A stretch of 64,000 bases of DNA from Xiphydria camelus (lineage: Eukaryota; Arthropoda; Insecta; Hymenoptera; Xiphydriidae): positions 21,879,309-21,943,308 of the forward strand of contig OY783193.1 of the NCBI GenBank assembly GCA_963678675.1. Reading direction: 5' to 3'. The notes under the pieces are model-generated. The model saw nothing but the letters and a program-made list of their open reading frames with translations, was not told where the DNA came from and searched no databases. The first letter of the stretch is position 1. The number at the start of each line of letters is the position of its first letter. Made by a program: the position numbers and the translations under genes. Shown here one piece after another: positions 41,199-53,003 of this stretch.

Positions 41199-41224
<26 letters not shown>
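41199..41224. repeat. (AG)n microsatellite
   Basis: About 13 AG units followed by TG units, in the leader of the Harbinger 3 transposase remnant. Confidence 0.9.
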
Positions 41225-41269
41225 TGTGTGGTTATTTTATTACGTGTTTGAAGTTGTACCGCTACGAAT

Positions 41270-41868
41270 ATGGAGGACATTCTTGACATTTTTGAGGAAA
41301 TATTAACCGACGACGAGGAAGATTAATGGAGCTGGTATGTACTCTTACAAAGTAGATACGAAAAGTAGAAATACTCAAAAATTTCAGGCATTTACGGCCT
41401 CTACGTGTGTATATATCATTTTGAGCATTGCTACATTTTCGTTCCGGGTTGAAGCCGCGCCGAGAAATGGAACAGACGCGGCTGAAATCCGGAAGCCAAG
41501 AGTAACGATACTCAAAATAATAAGCATAAATATTATAACTGTCACAAATTTAACGTTAATTTATAGATTGAAATGCCTCGTGCACCCAAAGTATTTCGGC
41601 CCAGAGTGAACCATTTAGATCAGTGGAATGACGAGGAATTTTTGGACAGGTTCCGCATTTCCAAAGGAAGCACGGAATTATTATTACAAGAAATCGAACC
41701 TGTGATATCCCATCCCACAAATCGGTACGTTAGGTTCGATTACGTTAAGTAATTTGTTAAAGCAGCAGCTAAATTTTCTGGTACTTTATATTTTCAGAAA
41801 TGGAGCAATCGATGATTGGTCGTTACTTGTTGGCTTGGATTTATGTTCAGCAACTCCTCAACTTGCCT
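41270..41868 (+). pseudogene. Harbinger 3 transposase, 5' remnant
   Basis: A short acidic start (MEDILDIFEEILTDDEED) is followed by a stop. The next exon (41567-41724) encodes DQWNDEEFLDRFRISKGSTE, a typical Harbinger transposase N-terminal stretch. A third piece (41798-41868) joins in frame and soon stops. The catalytic domain is missing, so this is a deletion derivative. Confidence 0.72.
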
Positions 41869-42063
41869 AGGCTGCTCTTCTGTTTTTGCAAAAAAAATAA
41901 ATATCCACTTAATTGAAATTAATTTTGAATATTAAGTTTGTAAAATAAAAATACTTTTCGTGGCTCGCAAAATATTCTTTTCATTTCTAAAATTTGAAGT
42001 TCTAATTTTTAATGTAACCTAACCTAACCGAACTTTGGAAGTGTGATAATAATTGATACCGAG

Positions 42064-42609
42064 CTAACCTTGTGAATTATTATTCACTGTTAATTTATGA
42101 GATTTTGGCACTCGAAGAAGAGTTGGTGACCATGACGACCAGCTCGGTACAGGGAGTGTCGACTCTGCATCCTGATGGTTTGTCTCATTGATGACTTCAA
42201 CAATCATACTTTCTTCGGCGTCGTCATCGAACGAAGATGGAAGGCCTGTCAGTCCAATGCCTGTCAAGTCCTTCACAGTGTCTTCCACTGTTGACGTTGT
42301 GTTTATCCTCGCTGATGTACCACCTCCAGTTTTGAATAACTACATTTTATTTGCAGCGTGTTTCTTTTTCGCAGTCTTTTTCAAATTTAAATATTTTTCT
42401 TTTAAATTCCTGGTGGTGCGAGATACTACACCACTTGCGCTGTTAAATTCTTGAGCCACTTTTACCCAAGTGGATTCTTTCTCTTTCCACGAGACAGCAT
42501 CAGATTTCTTGCATTCTATAATGTGTCGATACTTCAAAACAAGTTCAACAAGAATTTCCACCTCGTTGCTAGAAAAATTCGCTGCCCTTCTGGAGTTTTC
42601 AGGCTCCAT
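42064..42609 (-). pseudogene. Harbinger 3 Myb/SANT-like partner with in-frame stop
   Basis: Homologous to the Harbinger 2 partner: NFSSNEVEILVELVLKYRHI then IECKKSDAVSWKEKESTWV. A TAG at 42340-42342 interrupts the frame. The same frame then continues with LFKTGGG, matching IFKTGGG in the intact homologue, and GLPSSFDDD, matching GLPPVFDSD. One nonsense change therefore kills an otherwise readable frame. Confidence 0.75.
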
Positions 42610-43371
42610 CGCTGCAAAAATTAAATTCGCAGACGTGATATTATGACATTTTTGCGTTGCATTTACAGAATATTTAAATATCGGTTTAATACGTGCATCA
42701 GAGTGACTCGTTTCAAGGCAATATTTGCGCACCTGATAAACTTTTTAAATATAGATAAAAAATTGTCGCGAAAGAATAACGACGCCGAAGTTAAATATTA
42801 AAAAGTCGCTCAGGGAATTAATAGTTTTCCCATCTAATTAACATGAGAAAGGATTGATTATTTTCTAAAGTTGGGACTACTCTGCCAGTTAGTGGTAAAC
42901 AATTGTGCAAATATATGACTTTAAAGAAAGTGAAATGCTCTGCAAAAAATGTCCTCAGAACCAAGTCTCTAAATTCAACGTTTTTCGATGCGTATATCAA
43001 AATCAATCAATGATTCATCCAAAATCAAATTATGTTTAAAAATTATGAGCATACGAACTTCAAATGCGCATAATTTTTTAACCATTCAAACCGTATTTTA
43101 ACCTATACGCCCCACACGGCGTGTGCGGAAAGTCTTCATAAAAACGGTCTGGCAGGGAACGTGTTAAATTTTGCCGCTAATTCAGGAATAAACTAGTTTA
43201 CGGCATGTTCCATCTAGGGATATTTGCTTGAAATGCTACCACTCCTAGTTAACTTAACTTTGGGTAGAAAACGTTTTGTAATACGCATTTTCGTTAACCT
43301 TAGGTTTAAACTGAAGGTAAAGGTTAACTCAACCAGCAGTTTAACCTGACATTGTAATACCGGCCCTAAAT

Positions 43372-43795
43372 GAAATAAAAGTAAGGTACATGTACACTTC
43401 ACGTTTGACAGGTCGGTATATAAATTCGAACTTGGGATAGTATAATACGAAAGAGGAAATATATATCGATAAAGAAAAAATAATAATAAAGTAGTTACTA
43501 CATTACTGTAATCCAATTCCATTGTATCCCTTATTTTTCTGCCGCGACTGATTGTTGATAGTGAATAAAAATTAAATGTATTAGCTGATCCATCCACTAT
43601 CAACAATCAAAGTCGTGGCAGAAAAATAAGGGATACACAATGGAATTGGATTACAATAATGGAGTAACTACTTTATTATTTTTTCTTTATTTATATATTT
43701 CCTCTTTCGTATTATACTATCACAAGTTCCAATTTATATACCGATCTGTCAAGCGTGAAATGTACATGTACCTCACTTTTATTTCATCTCTTCTT
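43372..43795. repeat. Large foldback, centre about 43578
   Basis: Arms of about 205 bp: 43372-43577 is the inverted copy of 43580-43795, both containing TGTACATGTACACTTCACG-type and GAATTGGATTACA blocks. It includes the smaller foldback seen at 39820. Confidence 0.65.
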
Positions 43796-43844
43796 CGCCT
43801 CTGGTATAATCATTTACATCCCACAAAGCACGTTTTTGCCAGTA

Positions 43845-45050
43845 ACTATTCTGTAACATTCCTGCGATATTTTGCAATATTCGTGAATACTACCGTATGT
43901 TAGAAATATATATTTCTTGATAAATTCGCGAATGTTGCAAAATATCATAGAAACATTTCGGAATCATTACATCGAAAGATTTCCTCGATAAGATTGTACT
44001 TGTCAGAGCTGAATTATATGGGTTTTTTATAATTATTTTAGGAAGTCCCAGAAGAATACAGATGCAGCATAATATAGATCTGTGCTAGAAAGAATAAGGA
44101 ATAACCTTCGACGAGCATTCGGGCTGTGGCAACAGAGGTTAGAATCAGCAGATCATGGTAGGGAGAGGATATTGAAGGATGAACGCACGTCCATGCACTC
44201 AAGGCAGCAGATCCAACCCACCGAATAAACTAATGCAGCTGGTTCTTGGAACAACAAGTGGACGATCCCTTGTTCAAAAGAAACCCCCTCGGGTTCGCAC
44301 ATGATTTGGAGTCCTTCTGGGTGGAATTCAATAGCAGTACGTTTATTTCTGTAACAAATTATAAATAACACAATTATATTCAGTATTTCACTATTTAAAA
44401 TATACCCAACTTACTCTACATAGAAATTAAGAAAATATATTAATCTGAGTTAACTAATTCTATAGATAATAATGACAGAATTATTAAAAGTGATATATTT
44501 CATCTTTCGTATTATACTATTACAAGTTCAAATTTATATACCGACCTGTTAAAAGTGAAGTGTACATGTACCCCTCACTTCTATTTCATCTTTTCTTCAA
44601 CTCTGGTGTAGCGAACGTCAATGAGGAATCACTGATATCGATTAGGGTTCGAGGATTATTCCTCATTCTTTCTAGGACAGCATCGATATTTTGCTGCACC
44701 TGTATTCCTCTGGGACTTCCTAAAATAATTATAAAAACCCTACATAATTCAGCCCTGACAAGTACAATCTTATCGAGCTGTACCTTATCGAGGAGATCTT
44801 TCGACGTAATGAGACTGAAACGTTTCTATGATGTTTCGCAACATTCTCGAATTTATCGAGAAATATATATTTCTAACATACGGTAGTGTTCACGATTATT
44901 GTAAAATATTGCAGAAATATGTTACAGAAAAGTTATGATATTTTGTAATTTCTATCGTTACACTAGAGGCGAAGAAGAGATGAAATAGAAGTGAGGTACA
45001 TGTACACTTCACGTTTGACAGGTCGGCATATAAATTGGAACTTGTGATAG
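43845..45050. repeat. Decayed inverted duplication with transposase debris
   Basis: 43845-44060 and about 44700-44940 are inverted copies sharing CATACGGTAGT/ACTACCGTATG and a CGATAAGATTGTACTTGTCA block. Between them are broken pieces of a Tc1/mariner-type transposase (44080-44310 and, on the minus strand, 44640-44735 with NIDAVLERMRNN). No intact gene. Confidence 0.55.
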
Positions 45051-45059
45051 TATAACACG

Positions 45060-45740
45060 AAAGATGAAATATATCATTTTTAATAATTCTGTCATTAGAA
45101 TTGGTTAACTCAGATTAATATAGTTTCTTAATTTCTACGTTGAGTAAGTTCCGTATATTTTAAATAGTGAAACTGCAAATGATTATGTTGTTTACAATTT
45201 GTTACAGATCGTATGCGAACCCGAGGGGATTTCTTTCGAACAAGGGATCATCCACTTGTTGCTTCAAGAACCAGTTGCATTAGTTCATTCGGCGAGCTGG
45301 ATCTGCTGTCTCGAGTGCATGGACGTGTGCCACTTTAAATGGATATTTTGTAATTTCCATTGTTACATCAGAGGCGAAGAAGAGATGAAATAGAGAAGTG
45401 AGGTACATGTACACTTCACGTTTGATAGGTTGGTATATAAGTTGGAACTTCTGATAGTATAATACGAAAGAGGAAATATATCGATGAAGAAAAAATAATA
45501 ATAAAGTAGTTACTACATTATTGTAATCCAATTCTATTGTATCCTTTATTTTTCTGCCACAACTTTGATTGTTGATAGTAGAGATGGATCAACTAATAAA
45601 TTTGATTTTTCTTCACTATCAACGATCAAAATCGTGGCAAAAAAGTAAGGGATACAATGGAATTAGATTACAATAATGTAGTAACTACTTTATTATTATT
45701 TTTTCTTTATCGATATATTTCTTCTTTCGTATTATACTAA
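45060..45740. repeat. Foldback cluster continuing
   Basis: Contains a transposase scrap (about 45235-45330, plus-strand mirror of that at 44220) and another copy of the foldback centred near 45600 (TTGATTGTTGATAGT and its inverse). Confidence 0.55.
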
Positions 45741-45899
45741 CAGCTGTACTACCATAATAATATGCTTTCCTAGATAGAAAAATGTGCCACAGGATTAGTG
45801 CAGTGCCCTTAATATAACGCTAAAGTTGATACAGACCTTGTCTAAGCATGCCATGTCGGTAGAACCTGATATTCATACCGTGGCATTGTACCGCAATTC

Positions 45900-46810
45900 T
45901 AGAGAATTCTTTTCTACCTAGGTTGATTTTTGACTGCGAAGAAAAATCAAATTTCCGTCAATCCGTCCCGTTCTCGTATGGCGCTGAAAACAAAAAATAG
46001 AATAACCACAAAGATATTTGTTCTGTATAAGGGATGAAAATGAGGTTAAGACAGTCAGTTAGGAAGTTACTTATCTGATGCCACTTCTTCCGAGATACAG
46101 ATGTCTCCTTTACTGCTCTTCATGCACCAGCAACCAAAGAAAAATGACACTGCTTCCGTGCACTGTCTTGATTATTAAAAATATCTAAACGATTTGATTA
46201 GCTAGCTGTCAGAGCATCTGTCACATTCACCACTATTGAGATTCACTACTCCGATTACACTGAATTTGTACTTTTTATTAACAAGCGCGTCCGAGGATCG
46301 AGAAAATGCGAGGGAAATCGTTTCGCGAATGGAAATATTTTTAAATTTTGAAAAACAACTAAACATTCAAGAAATATATTATCTCACACACTCTCACATA
46401 CATTTTTGATGGCGTATGCGTGTGGCCGCATCTGTGTACACATTTCCGACAATGGCCGAATACCGCCGAAGACAGGCGGAATTTTTGTGACATTTTCACA
46501 TATATATATCGCGGCCGAGAAAAGAAATCCTCGACTTTGAGGGGCAAGGGGCGTGGCTTCGCGTTTCTAAGGAAAAATCTCTGTTAATATGTAACTTACA
46601 ACATTTACTCTGGTCTCTATCGATAGAGAATAGTCGATTTATATGGCGTAACTAAGCATAGTTTTGGTTATAACCATATATTTATTGAGAAAATTCGATG
46701 TAAAAATTGAGGGGTGCAGGGGGTAGATATTTGTGGCGTATAGATACACGGGTGCTCGCTTCGACGCCGAGACTAGATGAACGAACATGCCGCGAGACAC
46801 TGCCGTGTCT
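45900..46810 (+). repeat. 0.9-kb dispersed repeat, copy 2
   Basis: Collinear with 27890-28830. Preceded at 45740-45890 by the same foldback arm as copy 1, so copies 1 and 2 share more flank than copy 3. Confidence 0.7.
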
Positions 46811-47430
46811 CTTGATCAGAAGTTCCAATTTATATACCAACCTATCAAACGTGAAATGTACATGTACCTCACTTCTATTTCATCTCTTCTTCGCCTCTGA
46901 TGTAACGATGGAAATTACAAAATATCCATTTAAAGTGGCACACGTCCATGCACTCGAGACAGTAGATCCAGATCGCCAAATGAACTAATGCAACTGGTTC
47001 CTGGAACAACAAGTGGATGATCCTTCGTTCGAAAGAAACCCCCTCGGGTTCGCATACGATCTGTAACAAATTGTAAATAACAATCATATGGGGTTTTTAT
47101 AATTATTTTAGGAAGTCCCAGAAGAAAGCAGGTGCAGTAAAATATCGATGCTCTGTGCTACAAAGAATAAGGAATAACCCTCGAACCCCCTAATCGGTAT
47201 CAGTGATTCCTCATTGACTGTCGTTACAACGGAGACGAAGAACAGATGAAATAGAAGTGAGGTACATGTACACTTCAGGTTTGACAGGTCGGTGTGTAAA
47301 TTGGAACTTGTAATAGTACGAAAGAGGAAATATATCGATAGAGAAAAAATAATGATAAAGTAATTACTTGATTGTGTGTTGTGATACAATTCCATTGCAT
47401 CTCCTATTTTTCTCCCACGGCTTTGATTGT
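46811..47430. repeat. Foldback and transposase debris between repeat copies
   Basis: 46820-46905 and 47240-47330 are inverted copies of the TGTACATGTACC block. Between them lie a transposase scrap (46970-47060) and NIDAL-like codons (47130-47200). No gene. Confidence 0.5.
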
Positions 47431-47439
47431 GACAGAGAA

Positions 47440-48310
47440 GAAAAGCCATCGATTCGTCTCGTGCTCGCATGACGCTGAAACAAAAAATAGAATTATCACA
47501 AAGATAATTGTCCTTCCATCGAAAGTGAGGTTAAAGCAGTCAGATGGCAATTAAACTTATCTGATGGTAATTCTTCTGAGATACTGCCGTCTCCTTTCCT
47601 GCTCTTTATGCACAGGCAACCAGAGAAACACAGCACTGCATCCGTTCACTATCCCGACTATCGAAAAAAAACAAACGATTATTAAACTATACGGAGCGTC
47701 TGTCACATTCACCACTATTGAGATTCATAACTCCGATTACACTGAATTTTTACATTTTATTAACAAGCGCGTCCGAGGATCGAAATAAACGCGAGGTTAA
47801 TCGTTTCGCGAATGGAAATATTTTATTAATTTTGAAAAACAACTAAACATTCAAGGAATATATTCTCTCACACACTCTCACATACATTTGATGGCGTATG
47901 CGTGTGGCCGCATCTGTGTACACATTTCCGACCATGGCCGAATATCGCCGAAGACAGGCGGAATTTTTGTGAGATTTTGACATATATATATCGCCCGAGA
48001 AATCGGATTCTCGACTTTTAGGCGCAAGGGGCGTGGCTTCGCGTTGCTAAGGAAAAATCTCTGTTAATATGTAACTTACAACATTTACTCTGGTCTCTAT
48101 CGATAGAGAATAGTCGATTTATATGGCGTAACTAAGCATAGTTTTGGTTATAACCGTATATTTATTGAGAAAATTCGATGTAAAAATTGAGGGGTGCAGG
48201 GGGCAGACATTTGTGGTGTAAAGAGACATGGGTGCTCGCGACATCAGCGCTGTCGTGTCTGAGCGCGGAACTACTTGAACGAACATGCCGCGAGACACTA
48301 CCGTGTCTCT
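47440..48310 (+). repeat. 0.9-kb dispersed repeat, copy 3
   Basis: Collinear with the other two but with more small deletions. Ends at the same GCGAGACACTACCGTGTCTC. Confidence 0.68.
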
Positions 48311-48329
48311 TGATCTTCAATTCCGTTTC

Positions 48330-49843
48330 GGTCATTTCTGGAAAGTCAAGGATTTCGTCAGAAGTGAGAGTTGTGAAAAGAACCTTTCGCCGGATCCAAC
48401 CTTTCGTCTCTGCCTCGGTAGCTAGATCAATTTCCTTGCCATTCTTTCTAAAATTTCATCCGTGTATCCTACATCAGATTGTAGCCTTTTGCCGTACGAG
48501 TTATTAAAAAATGAGGCAATTCTAAAATAAACTCCAACTTTAGCTATCAGTTTGTTGTCGAATTTGTTAATTGCTTGCACTTCCCTTTCAAAGCAGGCAT
48601 CAATACTCCAAAATGTTTATCTTCGAGATATTGTTTTATATCTCGAAAACCGCGATCGAGTACAAACATATCTTTCTTTTCTAGTAATGCACATAAACCA
48701 TTCTCGTCTTGAAATAGATTCTAGAATTTTTGCATCATTTTCATTGGCAGGATAAGGTCCGAGCATATCTACTATGTATCCATTAGTAGTACAAATCGTA
48801 AAAGGCTTGCAAAGAGGAACTTTCTTTTGGCCAGAGAAAGATTTTCTTTGGTATTCATTATTTATACTTTTTTGGTTTCGTGCATAGGTACCATCACAAA
48901 TTAAAAATAAGGAGTCCGCGTTGAACAACTTTTTTTTGCGATTTTTGTTGTATGGTTTTTCAAAAGGTCGGCTCTGTTAAAACTTTGAATGCCGAAACGA
49001 GTTGGTAAGATATCATTTTCAAATGATGTAACTACGCTAGCACAGTATTCTGAAATCGTCTGTTCATGTTCTATACCTAATATAGAAGCTAACATCTTAT
49101 TGAAATTTCCGGTTTGGAGTTTGAAAAGAAATACAATGAGGGCTTGCATTATAGACCTCGACTCGCTATTTCGCATGGAAACCATCATGTCTCTCAGTTC
49201 AATAAGATTGTTCCAAGATAGTCCTGTAAATACTTGAATTTGCTCTTCTGAAATACTTGAATCACCAAGTTTATCATACAACGTTGAATCACATTTCAAG
49301 GAAAAAGTTTCGATTATCGTTGCTAAGTCTGAGACATTGAGCTTAGAAGTATTACAATGCACTTTTAAGTTGTTTAGATCCTCTTCGTAAAGCCGGTTCT
49401 TAATCAGATGAGTTCTACAACATCTATTCCCAACTGGGGAATACAAATTTTTTTCTTCCTGTAACATTGCATTCGTGCTTCGTCAGGAACTACAGTGATA
49501 TTGTTCGTGGGAAAACATAAACAACAATATTTATGAGTAGCAACCATTCTTTCAATCGGAATTTCAACGTACTCCTTAGTTTCATTTGTTTTAAGCGTTA
49601 CTTCGAATACTGATCCATCAGACGATGATACGCTTTCTGAATCTGAGTTTTTTTTCCTGTTTCTTGTAAATAGAAATTCGACATTTATTACATAACATAC
49701 CGTTCACCTTCACTTGCCTATCAAGTACAGCAGCATACGTTTCTGCTTCAGTAGCATTACTGATCTTTTTTTTTGCCTGGAATTCGTTTCAAATCAGTTG
49801 CGTCGCATTCAGTACATATTAGTATTTTTCGCAAATTCGGCAT
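48330..49843 (-). pseudogene. ISL2EU/IS4EU-type transposase pseudogene
   Basis: Start ATG at 49843. The first frame (MPNLRKILICTECDAT) breaks at an A run near 49770. Later pieces in several frames: 49467-48901 with a helix-turn-helix-like region (FTGLSWNNLIELRDMM) and NRADLLKNHTT; 48928-48617 with the first catalytic Asp (FLICDGTYARNQKS) and YIVDMLGPYPANENDAKI; and, one frame over, VLDRGFRDIKQYLED (about 48650-48600). Motif order fits insect ISL2EU-type DDE transposases. At least four frameshifts or stops make it dead. I could not fix the terminal repeats. Confidence 0.7.
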
Positions 49844-50587
49844 GTTTAGGTAGCAGTAATGTTTGATGACATTCAATGAAATACTTAAAGTGAATAATAA
49901 AATATGACAAAATGGGAAAAGTAGCAATGATCCGAACGTTCTCGCGTCACGACAATGAGTAAATCAGATCTGCAGCGTCAATCGACTTATATAGCCATGG
50001 GAACATTCTCTCTCCACTTGTAGTACATATATTACGCCAATATCCCTGCAGCTGTGCTCCTACTCTTCATGCGTGACCATCCACAGTAAACGTGATAGGT
50101 GGAGAATTTACGGAGCAAATGATGTCTGTTCGTGATCCCGTTCCTTAGGGTCGAATCTCCTGAAGCATTTTTGAGGAGAGTTTCTGCAGAATCCTTGCAC
50201 TGCACTTGACTTGATAGACTCCGTCGGCGAGTTCAACTTACGATGTGTTGCACTACTTTACACTACACTAACTGGTTGACCAAGCTTCGTTGACTGAACG
50301 TTTACTGAGAGTTGACTGCTAGTTAACTTCTAGTAGACTGCCTTAACGCACATTTAGTTACAATTTATATAGCCTTATGTTGAACAGATTGTAAGACGGT
50401 GGGGATAGCGTGGGCTAGTGTGGTCCTTCCTTCTTAATGGATCACTTTCTGGAATTCGTGACCTTAACAATGTTAATTTGCTGTTCCAGGTATAGCGGTA
50501 CCTACAGCCCGCGTATAGCTCGGAGTGTAATTATGAGTAAATGAGGATCGGGTTCGATTAACCGAGAGGTATGAATTCTGGTCACAT
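49844..50587. other. No gene; possible LTR-like fragment
   Basis: GTGGGGATAGCGTGGGC at about 50399 also occurs at about 57371 inside the diverged gypsy solo LTR, hinting at an LTR scrap. Otherwise nothing recognised. Confidence 0.35.
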
Positions 50588-50732
50588 TTCTCGGACATCA
50601 TATGAGGAGCACAGTTCCAAAACTCATTTAGTCCATTCGCAGTTTGTCTTATAATCGCTAAACTATTAGCAATTATAGGACAAACTGCGAATGGACTAAA
50701 CGAGTTTTGGAACTGTGCTCCTCATATAGATG
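50588..50732. repeat. Long palindrome with ~62-bp arms
   Basis: GAGGAGCACAGTTCCAAAAC at 50603 and its inverse near 50700-50725 frame two long arms around a short loop at TTAGCAATT, with very few mismatches. A compact hairpin of unknown family. Confidence 0.75.
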
Positions 50733-50735
50733 CTT

Positions 50736-50966
50736 TATTAGGTGCAAACCTAACGGTATCGGAATTTCTGGTATAATAAACTGTGCATGTGAATGTGCTA
50801 ATGGCAGAAGAACAGTTGGCTACTGTTCTCACATTGCTGCTATTGTGTATTATTTATCAAATGCAAGATACTTATGAAAAATTATTCGACCAGCTGAAAT
50901 ACCGAGTAAAATGTTTATAAAAAATGGAACCGTTCCAGTAGTAGATGAAAATAGTGACGAGGATTA
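50736..50966 (+). pseudogene. SWIM-type zinc-finger fragment
   Basis: The plus frame contains CACECANGRRTVGYCSHIAA, which fits the C-x-C...C-x-H pattern of SWIM zinc fingers common in insect transposon proteins. It is followed by YYLSNARYL, a stop, then a readable acidic tail ending in SDED. The N-terminal side is cut by the palindrome just upstream. Confidence 0.6.
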
Positions 50967-51179
50967 AAATTGTTCTTTCATCGAGTATTTGTAACTATAT
51001 GTAAGTATTTATAAGTGAGAGGCCAGAAGACTTACAGAAATGAAGCACCCCGTATCGTGAGATGCGAGCTCGTTCATAGTAAAGGAAGCATTGAAAAATA
51101 GTAATAAATAAATAAATAATATCATTGAAAGACTGTTCCAAAAAATTAACAATTATCATATGCCGAATTATTATTATTA

Positions 51180-51620
51180 TATATATATATGTCTAAAGGT
51201 TACTTTGGGGACACGATATATTTTGGGTTAAATCGATGCAGGAAGGCATTATATATATATTAGGACTACGTAGAAAAAATAATAATGATAAAATGTCAAG
51301 ATATTTTGAATTTTACGTAAAACAGCTACTATGAGGACATAGCATATATCCGCGAATATGAGGACATTATATTTTGTAAGGAATGGCGACTATGGGGACA
51401 TTTTATATTAATAGAAAAAAGTATTTGAATCAATTGCGTTTGACGTTCTAAACAAGTAAACACTACTAACTGCTTCTAATTTCCTCTAAAATGTCTAAAA
51501 CTAGAGACATTTAGAGTTACATATATAATGGTGACTTTGAGGACATCCGCTTGCTGAAATATGTAAAATAGAACTAATGGTTCCTTTGAGGACATAAACA
51601 GTTGTTTTCTAAGTATTAAA
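51180..51620. repeat. Region with repeated GAGGACAT/GGGGACA motifs
   Basis: The phrase ACTTTGGGGACA, ATGAGGACAT, TATGGGGACAT, TTTGAGGACAT recurs at least six times with irregular spacing in AT-rich sequence. A related motif is dense at 56462-56700. Confidence 0.5.
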
Positions 51621-51769
51621 TATTTAGCAGATACAAATCTCAATATTGTTACTTAAGCATGTATAACGTATCCGTGTAATATGATTTTCCCCGACAACAC
51701 GACAAAACGAAATTTCAACGCTTCTCTCCTTCACGTCTTTTGAGGAATGAATATATCGCCATATATATT

Positions 51770-51905
51770 CTCCAGAAGAATAATGACGCAAGTGCAAATT
51801 TTGAAATTTTTTAATTAAAAAAATTAAATTAAAAGTCATTTTTAAGACTATTGAGGGGTTTAATTAAAAAATTTCAAAATTTGCACTTACGTCATTGTTC
51901 TTCTG
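51770..51905. repeat. Inverted repeat with ~55-bp arms
   Basis: CTCCAGAAGAATAATGACG and its inverse (CGTCATTGTTCTTCTGGAG) frame complementary arms through AAATTTGCACTT. AT-rich loop. Confidence 0.65.
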
Positions 51906-52037
51906 GAGAAGCGATATATTATCTGGGATGTCACTTTACCGACCGCTAGCGGTTCAATAGCATACATATCGTCCGACCAGCCGCCCAGGCCGCAAATCCT
52001 CCGTGGCAGATTAGTGCAGTCAAAATAACATATGAAA

Positions 52038-52672
52038 TACAAATTAATCCGGATAGGATGAAATCTATACCAATCCATAGGGAAAAATCCCCTGAAAAAC
52101 ATATCAAAAGTTCCCAAAAAACTTTGGTCGGGAAATATGTTTAATTAATGAAAAAGTAACAAGACTCGCGGTCGAGCGTCCTTTGTACGCTAATATTTCT
52201 CGTTCAATGGGCTCAATTAAAAAAGTAGAACTACCATTTTGTAGCGTGAAAAATTTACTATAGAAAACAAGCGGAAACCCCTAGCTGGAAATGTTTCGTT
52301 TTAGTTTCATTAATGTTTAATCTTCTGAGCGTCTTAAACGCCGAACGATCAGCCGATTATTTGGCGTTTACGACGCTGCAGAAGCTTAAAACATTAATAA
52401 AACTGAAACGAAACACTTTGAGCTAGAGGTTTCCGCTTATTTTTTGTAGAAAATTTTCCCCGCTACAGAATGGTAGTTTTACTATTTCATTGAACCCATT
52501 GAACGAGAAATATCAGCGTTCAAAGGACGCTCGACCGCAATTCTTGTTACTTTTTCATTAATTAAACATATTTCCCGGCCAAAGTTTTTGGGAACTTTTG
52601 ATATGTTTTTCAGGGGATTTTTCCCTATGGATTGGTATAGGTTTCATCCTGTCCGGATTAATTTGCATTCCA
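52038..52672. mobile_element. Foldback element with ~310-bp arms
   Basis: 52038-52353 and 52372-52672 are inverted copies, including CATATCAAAAGTTCCCAAAA and GAGCGTCCTTTGTACGC, around a centre at about 52360 (GAACGATCAGCCG). No coding sequence. Confidence 0.72.
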
Positions 52673-52904
52673 TGGAATAAAATCGCCTATTTTCACTGCA
52701 CTATACGTCCACTCGACGTGTGCCAAACACTTGCCAGAGCCGTCCTCCAAGTGCTTCGAAACCCGATATGTTTCAAACAGCGGGCATTATACTCTATGTC
52801 GGCTGGTGCCAAGACTGTATATGTTTGGTCATTCATTCTTTTATTTAAAACAGCAAAAACCCAAAACACGTCTAGTAGAATCCACCCGCCTAACGGAGGG
52901 TTAA

Positions 52905-52999
52905 CCCTCGGTTAGTCGATTATAGGTCCAGCGGACCTATTGTCATACTACCTACCTACCTATTGTGCATAAGAGAAATTTGACACGTCTAACGGAGGG
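52905..52999. mobile_element. 95-bp TTAA MITE
   Basis: Ends CCCTCGGTTAG and the inverse of CCCTCCGTTAG, flanked by TTAA (52901-52904 and 53000-53003). The left TTAA is itself preceded by CTAACGGAGGG, so a second end of the same type abuts it. It could be a tiny piggyBac-type derivative. Confidence 0.6.
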
Positions 53000-53003
53000 T
53001 TAA

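Larger units (their letters stand above)
40934..43366. mobile_element. PIF/Harbinger element 3, defective (2,433 bp)
   Basis: Ends GGGCCGGTATTACCATGTCA (40934) and the inverse of GGGCCGGTATTACAATGTCA (43366). Flanked by TTA on the left and TAA on the right, so the target copy has mutated or is TA only. It carries the 5' exons of a transposase (plus) and a Myb/SANT-like gene (minus) with a stop. The DDE part is deleted. Region 42770-43366 has no feature I recognise. Confidence 0.82.
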
